Assembly: GCF_045062745.1 (NCBI RefSeq)
Contig: NZ_JBJGED010000005.1
Location: 62,001 to 126,000, forward strand
Direction of reading: 5' to 3'
Source of the DNA: Paenibacillus_AA sp045062745
GTDB lineage: Bacteria; Bacillota; Bacilli; Paenibacillales; NBRC-103111
Length of the DNA: 64,000 nucleotides
Made by a program: the position numbers and the translations under genes. Of the stretch, positions 42,733-49,962 are shown one piece after another. The notes under the pieces were generated by a model, which worked only from the letters and a program-made list of their open reading frames with translations, was not told where the DNA came from and did no database searches. Each line of letters begins with the position of its first letter. The first letter of the stretch is position 1.

Positions 42733-43119
42733 GCCTGGGAAGCAGCCTGCAAGCCCCGTGTGGCATGTGCTCCCGTCTGGTTACACGGAGACCTGCCCTC
42801 GGTGAACTTGCTGGTCGAACAAGGCTGGCTAAGTGCGGTTATAGATTGCGGGACACTCAGCGTAGGCGATCCGGCGTGCGATTTGATGGAGGCGTGGACA
42901 ATGCTGTCCGCCGACACCCGCGAATTATTCCGGGCCTCCATTCGGGTCGACGAGAGCCACATGGGCTCGACGCCGCGGTTTCGCTGTCCTTCGGTCTATT
43001 CGCACGCGCCTACTACCTGGAGACGAATCCCGTTCCCGCCTCGCGCTTGGTTTACGCTGGAAGAAATGAAAAACGATAAGCAGGTATCAGAGGTACTTAA
43101 GAGTCTGGCAGGAAAATAA
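42733..43119 (+). pseudogene. Decayed second copy of the APH-family kinase (C-terminal half)
   Basis: From about 42733 the DNA closely matches 40043-40420 of the intact APH gene: GCTCCCGTCTGG, then APVWLHGDLPSVNLLVEQG, VIDCGTLSVGDPACDLMEAWTMLSAD. Key residues are altered (HPGN to PSVN; IDFG to IDCG). After about 42975 the homology moves to another frame (SFGLFARAYYLETNPVPAS) and returns near 43060 (TLEEMKNDKQVSEVLKSLAGK), so at least two frameshifts are present. The N-terminal half is absent; the WbsX gene abuts it. Confidence 0.8.
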
Positions 43120-43176
43120 TGCAATTCTATCGAATTATCCTAACGTATGGAAAAAATAGCGGGAGGATGGTTTGAC

Positions 43177-44823
43177 ATGCGGAAAAACTTGAGGGTTTTA
43201 AGTATCACAGCAACGATTTGCGGCTTGCTAACGATGGCTTCAACCGCTTGGGGGGCCGATGTCGTCAAATCGGACATGAAGGTGAATGTGAATGGAAAAC
43301 CGTCGGATTTGGCCTCCGTTTCTCAGCTAGTGGACAGCAGCTTGTACGCGCCTTATGAAAGCGTCGCCAAGTCGCTGAATGTAGAAGCGAAGTGGGATGC
43401 CGGGACACGAACGATGATTTTGAAAAAAGACGTGAATGTCATGGAACTCGCCGCGGATGCCGCCGAAGTGAAGCTGAACGGCGTCAAGGTAACCACGGCT
43501 ACACCGCTGCAGGTCCTAAGCGGCAAACCCTTTTTACCGGTTCGACTGGTCAGCGAAGTGTTCGGCAATACGATCGGGTACGAGGACAAATCGCGAACCG
43601 TAAGCGTGTCGATCCCGGACAAGCCCGGCTTCCGACTATTCGGGATCGGCGACCGGCAGGCGCTCGCGGGCAGCGAATTGAGCGTTACCGCCATTACATA
43701 CAATCACCTTCTGAAAGATTTCGCTCAGAATAAAGATCCGAAGGCAGGGGAAGGTCACGTTCATTTGTGGCTGGATACGGAAACCACTCCGCAAGCGGCG
43801 GTCAAATCGTTTAAAGGCGAATCGGTCGTGTTCAAAGATATACCCCCGGGCGAGCATACGCTGACCGTGCAGCTGGTCGGCAACGACCATAAGCCGATTC
43901 AGCCCGAAGTGAAGCAGGTGGTCAAGTTCCAATCGGCGAAGGTGTCCATCCTGGCCGATTTGGATCCCGAGAAAGCGACCGGCATGCGTATAGAAGGAGT
44001 GACCGGGGACGCGAAAGGCCAATTATACACGGTAGACTCCGATTCCCGGAAACTATTCCGCATCTCCTCCCAGAATGGGAAGGTGGAAGAACTGACCGTA
44101 CTATCCAGAGCAGCGACGGGGATGGTGTTCGACAAAGCCGGCAATCTGTATATGGCGAGCGGATCGGGGACGGATGGCGGAGCGATCTTGCGGGTGCTGG
44201 CCAAGGATTTGGAAGGCGGATCGTTTGACGCGAGTGTCGTGGAAACGTTTGTGACCGGCGTGACCGGGGCGAACGGCATGACCTTTGACGAGAAAGGCAA
44301 TTTGTATGTAAGCGGCGGCGCGAACGGAAACGTCTACATTGTCTCTCCCGAGGGATCGCTCATCAACACTTGGGGCAGCGGCTTGGTGGCGGAGCGTACG
44401 GACCAGCGGATCACCGTTAACGGTCTGGCGTTCGGCCAAGATAGGAAGCTATATATCGCGAATACGAGCTCGGGCGAGATCAGCCGGGTGGCGCTGAATG
44501 CCGACGGATCCTTCGGGAAGCCGGAGCTGTTCGTGCGGGATGCGCTGCTGTACGGTGCGGATGGCATTGCATTCGGCACGGACGGCACTCTGTATGTGTG
44601 CGCGAACGAGCGCAACGCGATCGTGAAGGTAACCCCGGACGGCAAGGTGATGGAGGTCGCTTCCAATGGAAATGCCGGCCTGCTGGAGTTCCCGGCCAGT
44701 GTTCATGTGATTGGGGACACGCTGTATATAAGCAATTTCGATGTCCAGCGGGGAGTGAACAACCCGAACACGCCGGGTATCGGCGCTTCGATCGCGCAAG
44801 TGGTGCTCAAGGAGAAGAAGTAA
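43177..44823 (+). CDS. Copper amine oxidase stalk-domain plus SMP-30/NHL beta-propeller protein
   Basis: A 548-residue exported protein. Signal peptide to about AWGA; the copper-amine-oxidase N-terminal-like stalk domain (about 30-140; KVNVNGKPSDL, PYESVAKSLNVEAKWD, FLPVRLVSEVFG); a beta-sandwich (about 150-255); then a six-bladed propeller (about 270-545) with repeated GxLYVxxxxNxxIxKV blades such as DEKGNLYVSGGANGNVYIV. The fold is that of SMP-30/gluconolactonase and NHL proteins; whether it is an enzyme or a binding protein is unclear. The stalk domain is very common on Paenibacillus surface proteins. ATG 43177 follows GGGAGG. Confidence 0.82.
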   Translation: MRKNLRVLSITATICGLLTMASTAWGADVVKSDMKVNVNGKPSDLASVSQLVDSSLYAPYESVAKSLNVEAKWDAGTRTMILKKDVNVMELAADAAEVKLNGVKVTTATPLQVLSGKPFLPVRLVSEVFGNTIGYEDKSRTVSVSIPDKPGFRLFGIGDRQALAGSELSVTAITYNHLLKDFAQNKDPKAGEGHVHLWLDTETTPQAAVKSFKGESVVFKDIPPGEHTLTVQLVGNDHKPIQPEVKQVVKFQSAKVSILADLDPEKATGMRIEGVTGDAKGQLYTVDSDSRKLFRISSQNGKVEELTVLSRAATGMVFDKAGNLYMASGSGTDGGAILRVLAKDLEGGSFDASVVETFVTGVTGANGMTFDEKGNLYVSGGANGNVYIVSPEGSLINTWGSGLVAERTDQRITVNGLAFGQDRKLYIANTSSGEISRVALNADGSFGKPELFVRDALLYGADGIAFGTDGTLYVCANERNAIVKVTPDGKVMEVASNGNAGLLEFPASVHVIGDTLYISNFDVQRGVNNPNTPGIGASIAQVVLKEKK

Positions 44824-44831
44824 CGGCATAG

Positions 44832-44862
44832 AACGGTCGAGCCTTTGGCTTGGCCGTTTTTC
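44832..44862 (+). terminator. Terminator of the stalk/propeller gene
   Basis: AACGGTCGAGCC (44832-44843) pairs with GGCTTGGCCGTT (44847-44858), two G-U and one mismatch, then TTTTCTATTC. Confidence 0.8.
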
Positions 44863-44915
44863 TATTCTCGTTAAATATGGACACCTTATCGACATGTATA
44901 TGACCTGTTCCCGCG

Positions 44916-44944
44916 TTGACCATAAAACGCTTCCATGCTACATT
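44916..44944 (+). promoter_or_regulatory. SigA promoter of the MGH1-like glycosidase gene
   Basis: TTGACC (44916-44921), 17-base spacer, TACATT (44939-44944), 42 bases before the start codon. Confidence 0.7.
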
Positions 44945-44985
44945 AGCGCTGATAATTCCATACTGGCAACGGGAGAGGGTGCGAA

Positions 44986-46971
44986 ATGAGCATTTGGAAA
45001 AGCTTGATCGCGGAGTTCGACGCGTCGCTGCCGAGGAGAACCGCGGTCCTATTGAAGGAAAACGAGACGACGACCGCCTATTACTATCCGATGGATTTTG
45101 GCAAAATCGGCTATCACCTGGACACCCGAATCACGACTTCTTACGAGGAAAAGCCGACATTCAGCTTTTACTTGGATGACTATGTCCGCGGCGATTTCGT
45201 TAACAATCCGGTGTTGGCGTTGAACGCTTTTTTTACGAAACAAATGCGAACCGCCCCTAACTGGCTCCGCCGCGACATCGGGTTCCCTAACGTCGGGCTG
45301 GACTTGGAGGAAACTGCGGCCGTTCCATCGGACCAAGGGGTGGTGTGGAGCCTGAACTTCAAGCAGCGCAACCTGCACAAAATCGCCGATCACCGATTTC
45401 ATCTTGTTGTGACTGGACAAAGTGAGCTTCGGTTGGAAACGTCCGTCCCGCCTGAGCGTCCCGAGCTGAAGGTGCTGCGTCTCACGTCTGAACAGGGAGA
45501 ATCGCTCGCGATCGCCGTACCGGCGGAAGCTGAGACCGGACTATTCGGCAGTGTGGTGGAGTACCGGGAAGTGATTGCGGGCGAAGCGATTCCTAGCGGT
45601 ACGATTACCGGCCGTTACCTGGTTATCGGCTTTCGCATCCGTTTCGAAAAGGTGCTGAGCTCGAAGAACTGGAAGCAGCAACGGTTCTCGGTCGCCCTCA
45701 GCTCACTTGGCCCGACTGAAGCCGTTGAATCGTACGGAGATGATTACGAGGAGCGGACCGAGTCGCTCTGGAATGGCTTCTTCGACCGGATCCCGAAGCT
45801 CGGCTCGGACCGCGAGGATGCCGAGCGGATGTACTATAAGTGTTGGACGGTGATCAAACAGAACTACTACCGCCATCCGGAATGGGGGTTTATGGTTCTC
45901 GAAGCGCTGCCGGTGTACAAAGGCGCCTGGATGTGGGGGACGAGTGCGATCGTCTCGAATTCGATCCTCGATCCCGATCACCCTGCCGAATATGCCCGGA
46001 ACTCGATCAACCTGTTCACCCAGAACATTAGGGAGGACGGGTACCTGACTCACGCCATCTACATCGATGAGAAGGAGCCGGGCGAACGCTGGGGGAGAGG
46101 CGAAGGCGTTATCCAGACGCCGCATTTGCCATGGGTGGCTTACTCCTACTACGAGAAGACGAAGGACGTAGAACAGCTTAAGATTTGGTACCCTCTATTC
46201 AAACGATTTTACGACTATATCGGCCGGACCCGCGACGAAGGGTTAGACCGCCTGCACCTCTGGGCGGCCAAAACGAGCTTTGACATTGGGCTCGATGTGT
46301 CTCCTCAGTTTACGGATATTACGTACTACGGGGAATCTCATGCGTACTCGGCCGTGTTCGCCGCAGAGCGTGTCCGTTACGAGCGGACGATGGGCGATAT
46401 CGCCGACCTGCTCGGCCATCTGGAAGATGCGGTTGAGTGGAGGAACGCGGCCCAAGTGACCCTGGAAGCGGCGAACCGCAATCTATGGGATGAGGAAGCC
46501 GGCTGGTACGGCGCGCGCCGCGCCAATGGAACTCTCGATACGCGAGTTTCGGTAGACGGTCTTGCCTTCTTGGCGTACGGCCTCGTCGATCCGGAACGAG
46601 CCCAAGCGATGAAGCCGGGCGTCGAGAAGCTTATTGCGACTTACGGCGTACGCACCTTCGCCCCTGACGAGCCCGGCTATGAGCCGGACGTCTACTGGCG
46701 GGGGCCGTCCTGGCCGAAGTCGTGCGCCTGGGGCGCGCAGGCGGTGTGCCGGTATTATCCCGACCTGCGGGAGAGGACGCTGGATGCGCTCATCCGGTTC
46801 GCCTTCCGCTGGCCGAACATCTGGGAGTGCATGAACGGGGACAACGGCGAGATCGCTCGGGGCGACATTGGCGTGAAGGCTACGCCAGGAGTATCATCCA
46901 ACGTGGGAGCCGGTGAGCTCATTACCGCCCTTCGAGCTTTTGGGAGGAAGAATTCCGGTGAGTTGGGTTGA
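44986..46971 (+). CDS. MGH1-like (GH63/GH37-clan) glycoside hydrolase
   Basis: A 661-residue cytoplasmic protein: N-terminal beta domain (about 1-230) and an (alpha/alpha)6-barrel (about 260-655) of the MGH1/GH63/trehalase type. The block GAWMWGTSAIVSNSILDPD (substrate-site tryptophans and an Asp), WGRGEGVIQTPHLPWVAY, and YWRGPSWPKSCAWGAQAV near the end fit this clan; the catalytic acids would be an Asp in the middle and Glu in the C-terminal VKATPGVSSNVGAGE region, unproven. Substrate may be a mannosyl- or glucosyl-glycerate-like sugar. ATG 44986 follows GGGAGAGG. The promoter of the ABC-F gene overlaps its stop. Confidence 0.8.
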   Translation: MSIWKSLIAEFDASLPRRTAVLLKENETTTAYYYPMDFGKIGYHLDTRITTSYEEKPTFSFYLDDYVRGDFVNNPVLALNAFFTKQMRTAPNWLRRDIGFPNVGLDLEETAAVPSDQGVVWSLNFKQRNLHKIADHRFHLVVTGQSELRLETSVPPERPELKVLRLTSEQGESLAIAVPAEAETGLFGSVVEYREVIAGEAIPSGTITGRYLVIGFRIRFEKVLSSKNWKQQRFSVALSSLGPTEAVESYGDDYEERTESLWNGFFDRIPKLGSDREDAERMYYKCWTVIKQNYYRHPEWGFMVLEALPVYKGAWMWGTSAIVSNSILDPDHPAEYARNSINLFTQNIREDGYLTHAIYIDEKEPGERWGRGEGVIQTPHLPWVAYSYYEKTKDVEQLKIWYPLFKRFYDYIGRTRDEGLDRLHLWAAKTSFDIGLDVSPQFTDITYYGESHAYSAVFAAERVRYERTMGDIADLLGHLEDAVEWRNAAQVTLEAANRNLWDEEAGWYGARRANGTLDTRVSVDGLAFLAYGLVDPERAQAMKPGVEKLIATYGVRTFAPDEPGYEPDVYWRGPSWPKSCAWGAQAVCRYYPDLRERTLDALIRFAFRWPNIWECMNGDNGEIARGDIGVKATPGVSSNVGAGELITALRAFGRKNSGELG

Positions 46972-46996
46972 AATTGTAAAATGGGCATGATATGAT
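46968..46996 (+). promoter_or_regulatory. SigA promoter of the ABC-F resistance gene
   Basis: TTGAAA (46968-46973), exactly 17 bases, TATGAT (46991-46996). The -35 overlaps the stop codon of the upstream glycosidase gene. Transcription should start near 47003, giving a leader of about 244 bases. Confidence 0.85.
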
Positions 46997-47002
46997 ACAC
47001 AT

Positions 47003-47226
47003 AATTTCACGATTGGAGTTGAAAAGGCTGATGTAATATTTTCTTGCGCATTATAAATCAATAAAGCATCGCGATCGATTTTCGCCTGTTTTATTATTTA
47101 TGAGCAAGAAAGTTACATCTTCTTTTCACTCAAACGATACATCCCTGCTAACCCGTAGTGGGTTGGTCCCGCCTGTATTCATTTGAGCTACAAGAAGGTA
47201 ACTTTCTTGTAGCTTTTCTATTTTTT
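47003..47226 (+). promoter_or_regulatory. Antibiotic-type transcription attenuator leader of the ABC-F gene
   Basis: Four segments: 1 = 47038-47047, 2 = 47104-47116, 3 = 47187-47196, 4 = 47198-47213. Pairing 1:2 is ten base pairs (TTTCTTGC with GCAAGAAA plus two); 3:4 is a ten-base perfect stem (GCTACAAGAA/TTCTTGTAGC) followed by TTTTCTATTTTTT, a terminator. Segment 2 also pairs perfectly over 12 bases with 47198-47209 (CAAGAAAGTTAC/GTAACTTTCTTG), which destroys the terminator. A start-stop ATG-TAA (47031-47036) lies beside segment 1, so a stalled ribosome there would mask segment 1 and favour read-through. A 28-codon frame (47100-47186, MSKKVTSSFHSN and on, ending LVPPVFI) also exists but has no ribosome binding site. 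Confidence 0.75.
47187..47226 (+). terminator. Attenuator terminator in the ABC-F leader
   Basis: Perfect 10-bp stem 47187-47196 with 47204-47213, loop GGTAACT, then TTTTCTATTTTTT. It lies 20 bases before the ABC-F start codon, inside the transcript. Confidence 0.93.
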
Positions 47227-47246
47227 CAAGCGGGGAGGATTTGTTT

Positions 47247-48725
47247 ATGTCATTAATTAATATATCGAACTTGACCTTTGCCTACGACGGCAGCTACGAC
47301 AACATCTTTGAGAACGTAAGTTTTCAGATGGATACCGATTGGAAATTGGGCTTTACGGGAAGAAACGGCAGAGGGAAAACCACCTTTCTGAACTTGTTGC
47401 TAGGCAAATATGAATACAGCGGAACCATTTCGGCTAGCGTGAGCTTCGAGTATTTTCCCTTCCCGGTCGAGAATAGGGATCATAACACTCTCGACGTGAT
47501 CGAAGCCATCATTCCGGACTATGAACATTGGCAGCTGATGCGCGAACTCTCCTTGCTCCAGGTATCCGATGATGTCCTGTATCGGCCCTTCGATTCTTTG
47601 TCCAATGGTGAGCAGACGAAAGTATTGCTGGCCGCCTTGTTCCTTAAGGACAATAGCTTCCTGTTAATCGATGAACCGACCAATCATCTGGACATGCAGG
47701 CCAGACAGCTCGTCAGCGAGTATCTCAGGACAAAGCGCGGCTTCATCCTCGTGTCTCATGACCGGGCCTTCCTGGATCACTGCGTCGATCACATCCTATC
47801 CATCAATAAGACCAACATTGAGATTCAAAAAGGGAATTTCTCCGATTGGTGGGACAATAAACAGCGGCAAGATCAAAACGAGCTGGCCGAGAACGATAAG
47901 CTGAAGAAGGACATTAAACGCCTGTCGGATGCGGCAAGCCGAACGAGCCATTGGTCGCATGAGGTCGAGAAAACGAAGAACGGGACAAGAAACTCAGGCT
48001 CCAAAGTCGATAAAGGGTACGTTGGCCACAAAGCGGCGAAAATGATGAAACGCTCAAAATCGATCGAGCAAAGACAGCACGCGGCGGTCGAGGAAAAGTC
48101 CCACCTGCTTAAAAACATTGAATCCTCGGAAGCCTTGAAAATTTCGCAATTAACCTATCATAAAAGCCGTCTGGCTGAATTGGACAAGGTATCGATTTTT
48201 TATGGAGACAAGGTCGTTTGCGAGGACATTAGTTTTACGATTGAGCAAGGGGAGCGAATTGCGCTTTCCGGCCGGAACGGTTCGGGCAAATCCAGTATTC
48301 TCAAACTCATCTGCGGCGAGCCTATCCCGTATACGGGCGCTTGCCGGATTGGAAGTCAGCTGAAAATCTCTTACGTCTCCCAGGATACTTCGCTTTTGCA
48401 GGGCAACTTGACGGATTACGCGAGAGAGCAAGGAATTGATGAAAGCCTGTTTAAATCGATTTTAAGAAAACTGGATTTCGCCAGAGTCCAATTCGAGAAA
48501 GATCTGTCCTCCTTCAGCGGCGGGCAAAAGAAGAAGGTGCTCATCGCCAAGAGCCTTTGCGAAAACGTGCATTTGCATGTTTGGGATGAACCGCTAAATT
48601 TCATCGATGTCATCTCCCGCATGCAGATTGAGGAGCTGCTGCTCGAATACTCGCCGACGATTCTCTTTGTGGAGCATGACCGTGAATTTTGCGACCATGT
48701 GGCAACGAAGATCATCGAACTCTGA
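47247..48725 (+). CDS. ABC-F ribosomal protection protein, Lsa family
   Basis: A 492-residue soluble protein with two ATP-binding domains. First: Walker A GRNGRGKT, signature LSNGEQTK, Walker B LLIDEPTNHLD. Second: Walker A GRNGSGKS, signature FSGGQKKK, Walker B VWDEPLNFID. Between them is a charged helical linker (about 190-300), the arm that reaches the ribosomal peptidyl transferase centre. No transmembrane part. The N-terminus MSLINISNLTFAY and the length match Lsa-type proteins, which give resistance to lincosamides, streptogramin A and pleuromutilins. ATG 47247 follows GGGGAGG. Regulated by the leader attenuator. Confidence 0.9.
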   Translation: MSLINISNLTFAYDGSYDNIFENVSFQMDTDWKLGFTGRNGRGKTTFLNLLLGKYEYSGTISASVSFEYFPFPVENRDHNTLDVIEAIIPDYEHWQLMRELSLLQVSDDVLYRPFDSLSNGEQTKVLLAALFLKDNSFLLIDEPTNHLDMQARQLVSEYLRTKRGFILVSHDRAFLDHCVDHILSINKTNIEIQKGNFSDWWDNKQRQDQNELAENDKLKKDIKRLSDAASRTSHWSHEVEKTKNGTRNSGSKVDKGYVGHKAAKMMKRSKSIEQRQHAAVEEKSHLLKNIESSEALKISQLTYHKSRLAELDKVSIFYGDKVVCEDISFTIEQGERIALSGRNGSGKSSILKLICGEPIPYTGACRIGSQLKISYVSQDTSLLQGNLTDYAREQGIDESLFKSILRKLDFARVQFEKDLSSFSGGQKKKVLIAKSLCENVHLHVWDEPLNFIDVISRMQIEELLLEYSPTILFVEHDREFCDHVATKIIEL

Positions 48726-48814
48726 TGGGTTTCGTGAAGTCGAGCATGGACCGGGCTGGAGTTTTGCATAATAGCAACAGGAGTAATTCATCCATTCAAG
48801 CGGGAGTGATCCGA

Positions 48815-49846
48815 TTGGCCAAATTAGATGCTGCCTTTTCCCTGAAAGGGCTTGAACTCAAAAACCGGATTGTCATGCCCCCGATGTGCCAGTACTCGGT
48901 GGATGCCGAAGACGGAACGCCGAATGAGTGGCATTATGTTCATTATGTATCCCGGGCTGTTGGGGGAGCAGGGCTCATCATTGTGGAAATGACGGATGTC
49001 GAGCCGGACGGCCGGATTACGAACCGGGACTTGGGCTTATGGTCTGATGAACAGATCCCTGCGTACAAGCGCATCGTGTCCGAAGTTCACAAATATGGAA
49101 CGAAGATCGGCATCCAGATTGCCCATGCAGGACGCAAAGCCCAAGATGCGGAGCAGCCGGTCAGCGCTTCGGCGATCCCAGTAGCGGGTGAAGATTTAAC
49201 GCCTCCACGAGCCTTGACAACGGATGAGGTGAAGGCGATGGTTATCAAATACAAAGAGGCGGCCAGGAGAGCGGTCGAGGCCGGTTTTGACACGATCGAG
49301 CTTCACGGAGCCCACGGCTACTTGATCCATCAGTTCCATTCCCCCGGCATTAATAACAGGACCGATGAGTATGGGCACGATTTGTCCCTTTTTGGAGTGG
49401 AGATCATTGAGGCGGTTCGCAGCGTAATACCTGCAGAAATGCCGCTGATCCTGAGAATTTCAGCCGTCGAGTATATGGATGGAGGGTATGGGCTCGAGCA
49501 TTCCCTCGAAATCGCCAAAAAGTATAAAGCGGCCGGAGTCGATGTGTTCCACGTCTCGAGCGGCGGGGAGGCTCCTCCCGGGCAGGTGAAACCAGGCAAC
49601 CACCCGGCGTATCAAGTTCCGTTCGCACGAGCTTTCAAGCAAGCGTTGGATGTTCCCGTTATTGCGGTTGGTAAGCTGGATGACCCGTTTGTCGCGGAAG
49701 CCACCCTCGCCAATGAAGATGCCGACCTCGTTGCCGTAGGCCGCGGCATGCTGAACGATCCGTATTGGGCTCTTCACGCGATCAAGTCCGTAGCCAGAAA
49801 AGTCGACCCGCCTGTCCAATATAAAAGGGGCATTTACGTACACTAA
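48815..49846 (+). CDS. namA: NADPH dehydrogenase, old yellow enzyme family
   Basis: A 343-residue FMN-containing ene-reductase. The start MPPMCQYS-type FMN loop (IVMPPMCQYS), IGIQIAHAGRKA, substrate-site HGAHGYLIHQFHSP and FMN-phosphate VAVGRGMLNDP are all present, and the cysteine in PPMCQYS marks the YqjM/thermophilic-like OYE class. It reduces activated C=C bonds and nitro compounds. TTG 48815 follows GGGAGTGAT; the in-frame start at 48689 would overlap the ABC-F gene. It may be partly co-transcribed with the ABC-F gene, since no terminator lies between them. Confidence 0.93.
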   Translation: MAKLDAAFSLKGLELKNRIVMPPMCQYSVDAEDGTPNEWHYVHYVSRAVGGAGLIIVEMTDVEPDGRITNRDLGLWSDEQIPAYKRIVSEVHKYGTKIGIQIAHAGRKAQDAEQPVSASAIPVAGEDLTPPRALTTDEVKAMVIKYKEAARRAVEAGFDTIELHGAHGYLIHQFHSPGINNRTDEYGHDLSLFGVEIIEAVRSVIPAEMPLILRISAVEYMDGGYGLEHSLEIAKKYKAAGVDVFHVSSGGEAPPGQVKPGNHPAYQVPFARAFKQALDVPVIAVGKLDDPFVAEATLANEDADLVAVGRGMLNDPYWALHAIKSVARKVDPPVQYKRGIYVH

Positions 49847-49856
49847 TGGAGTTTCA

Positions 49857-49891
49857 TAAAGTCGCTACCCTAGCGGCTTTATTTTTTTTTG
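49857..49891 (+). terminator. Terminator of namA
   Basis: AAAGTCGCT (49858-49866) pairs with AGCGGCTTT (49872-49880) with one G-U, then a run of nine T. The run overlaps the start of the next operator. Confidence 0.9.
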
Positions 49892-49914
49892 TTCATGCGG
49901 ATGAACAATATAGA
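49886..49914 (+). promoter_or_regulatory. Palindromic operator inside the RND-pump promoter
   Basis: A perfect inverted repeat TTGTTCAT-GCGG-ATGAACAA (49889-49908) fills the spacer between a weak -35 (TTTTTG, 49886-49891) and a -10 (TATAGA, 49909-49914; 17 bp apart). This is the layout of a TetR- or MarR-type repressor site. No such regulator gene is adjacent. Confidence 0.55.
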
Positions 49915-49962
49915 CGGAAGCGGAGTCCTTTTAGTTATCTCGACCACAAAGGAGACTCCGAT

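Noticed and set aside
47100..47186. 28-codon frame in the ABC-F leader as an annotated leader peptide
   Set aside because: It lacks a Shine-Dalgarno site and its start overlaps the pairing segment 2; kept only as a possible alternative sensor, not as a gene.
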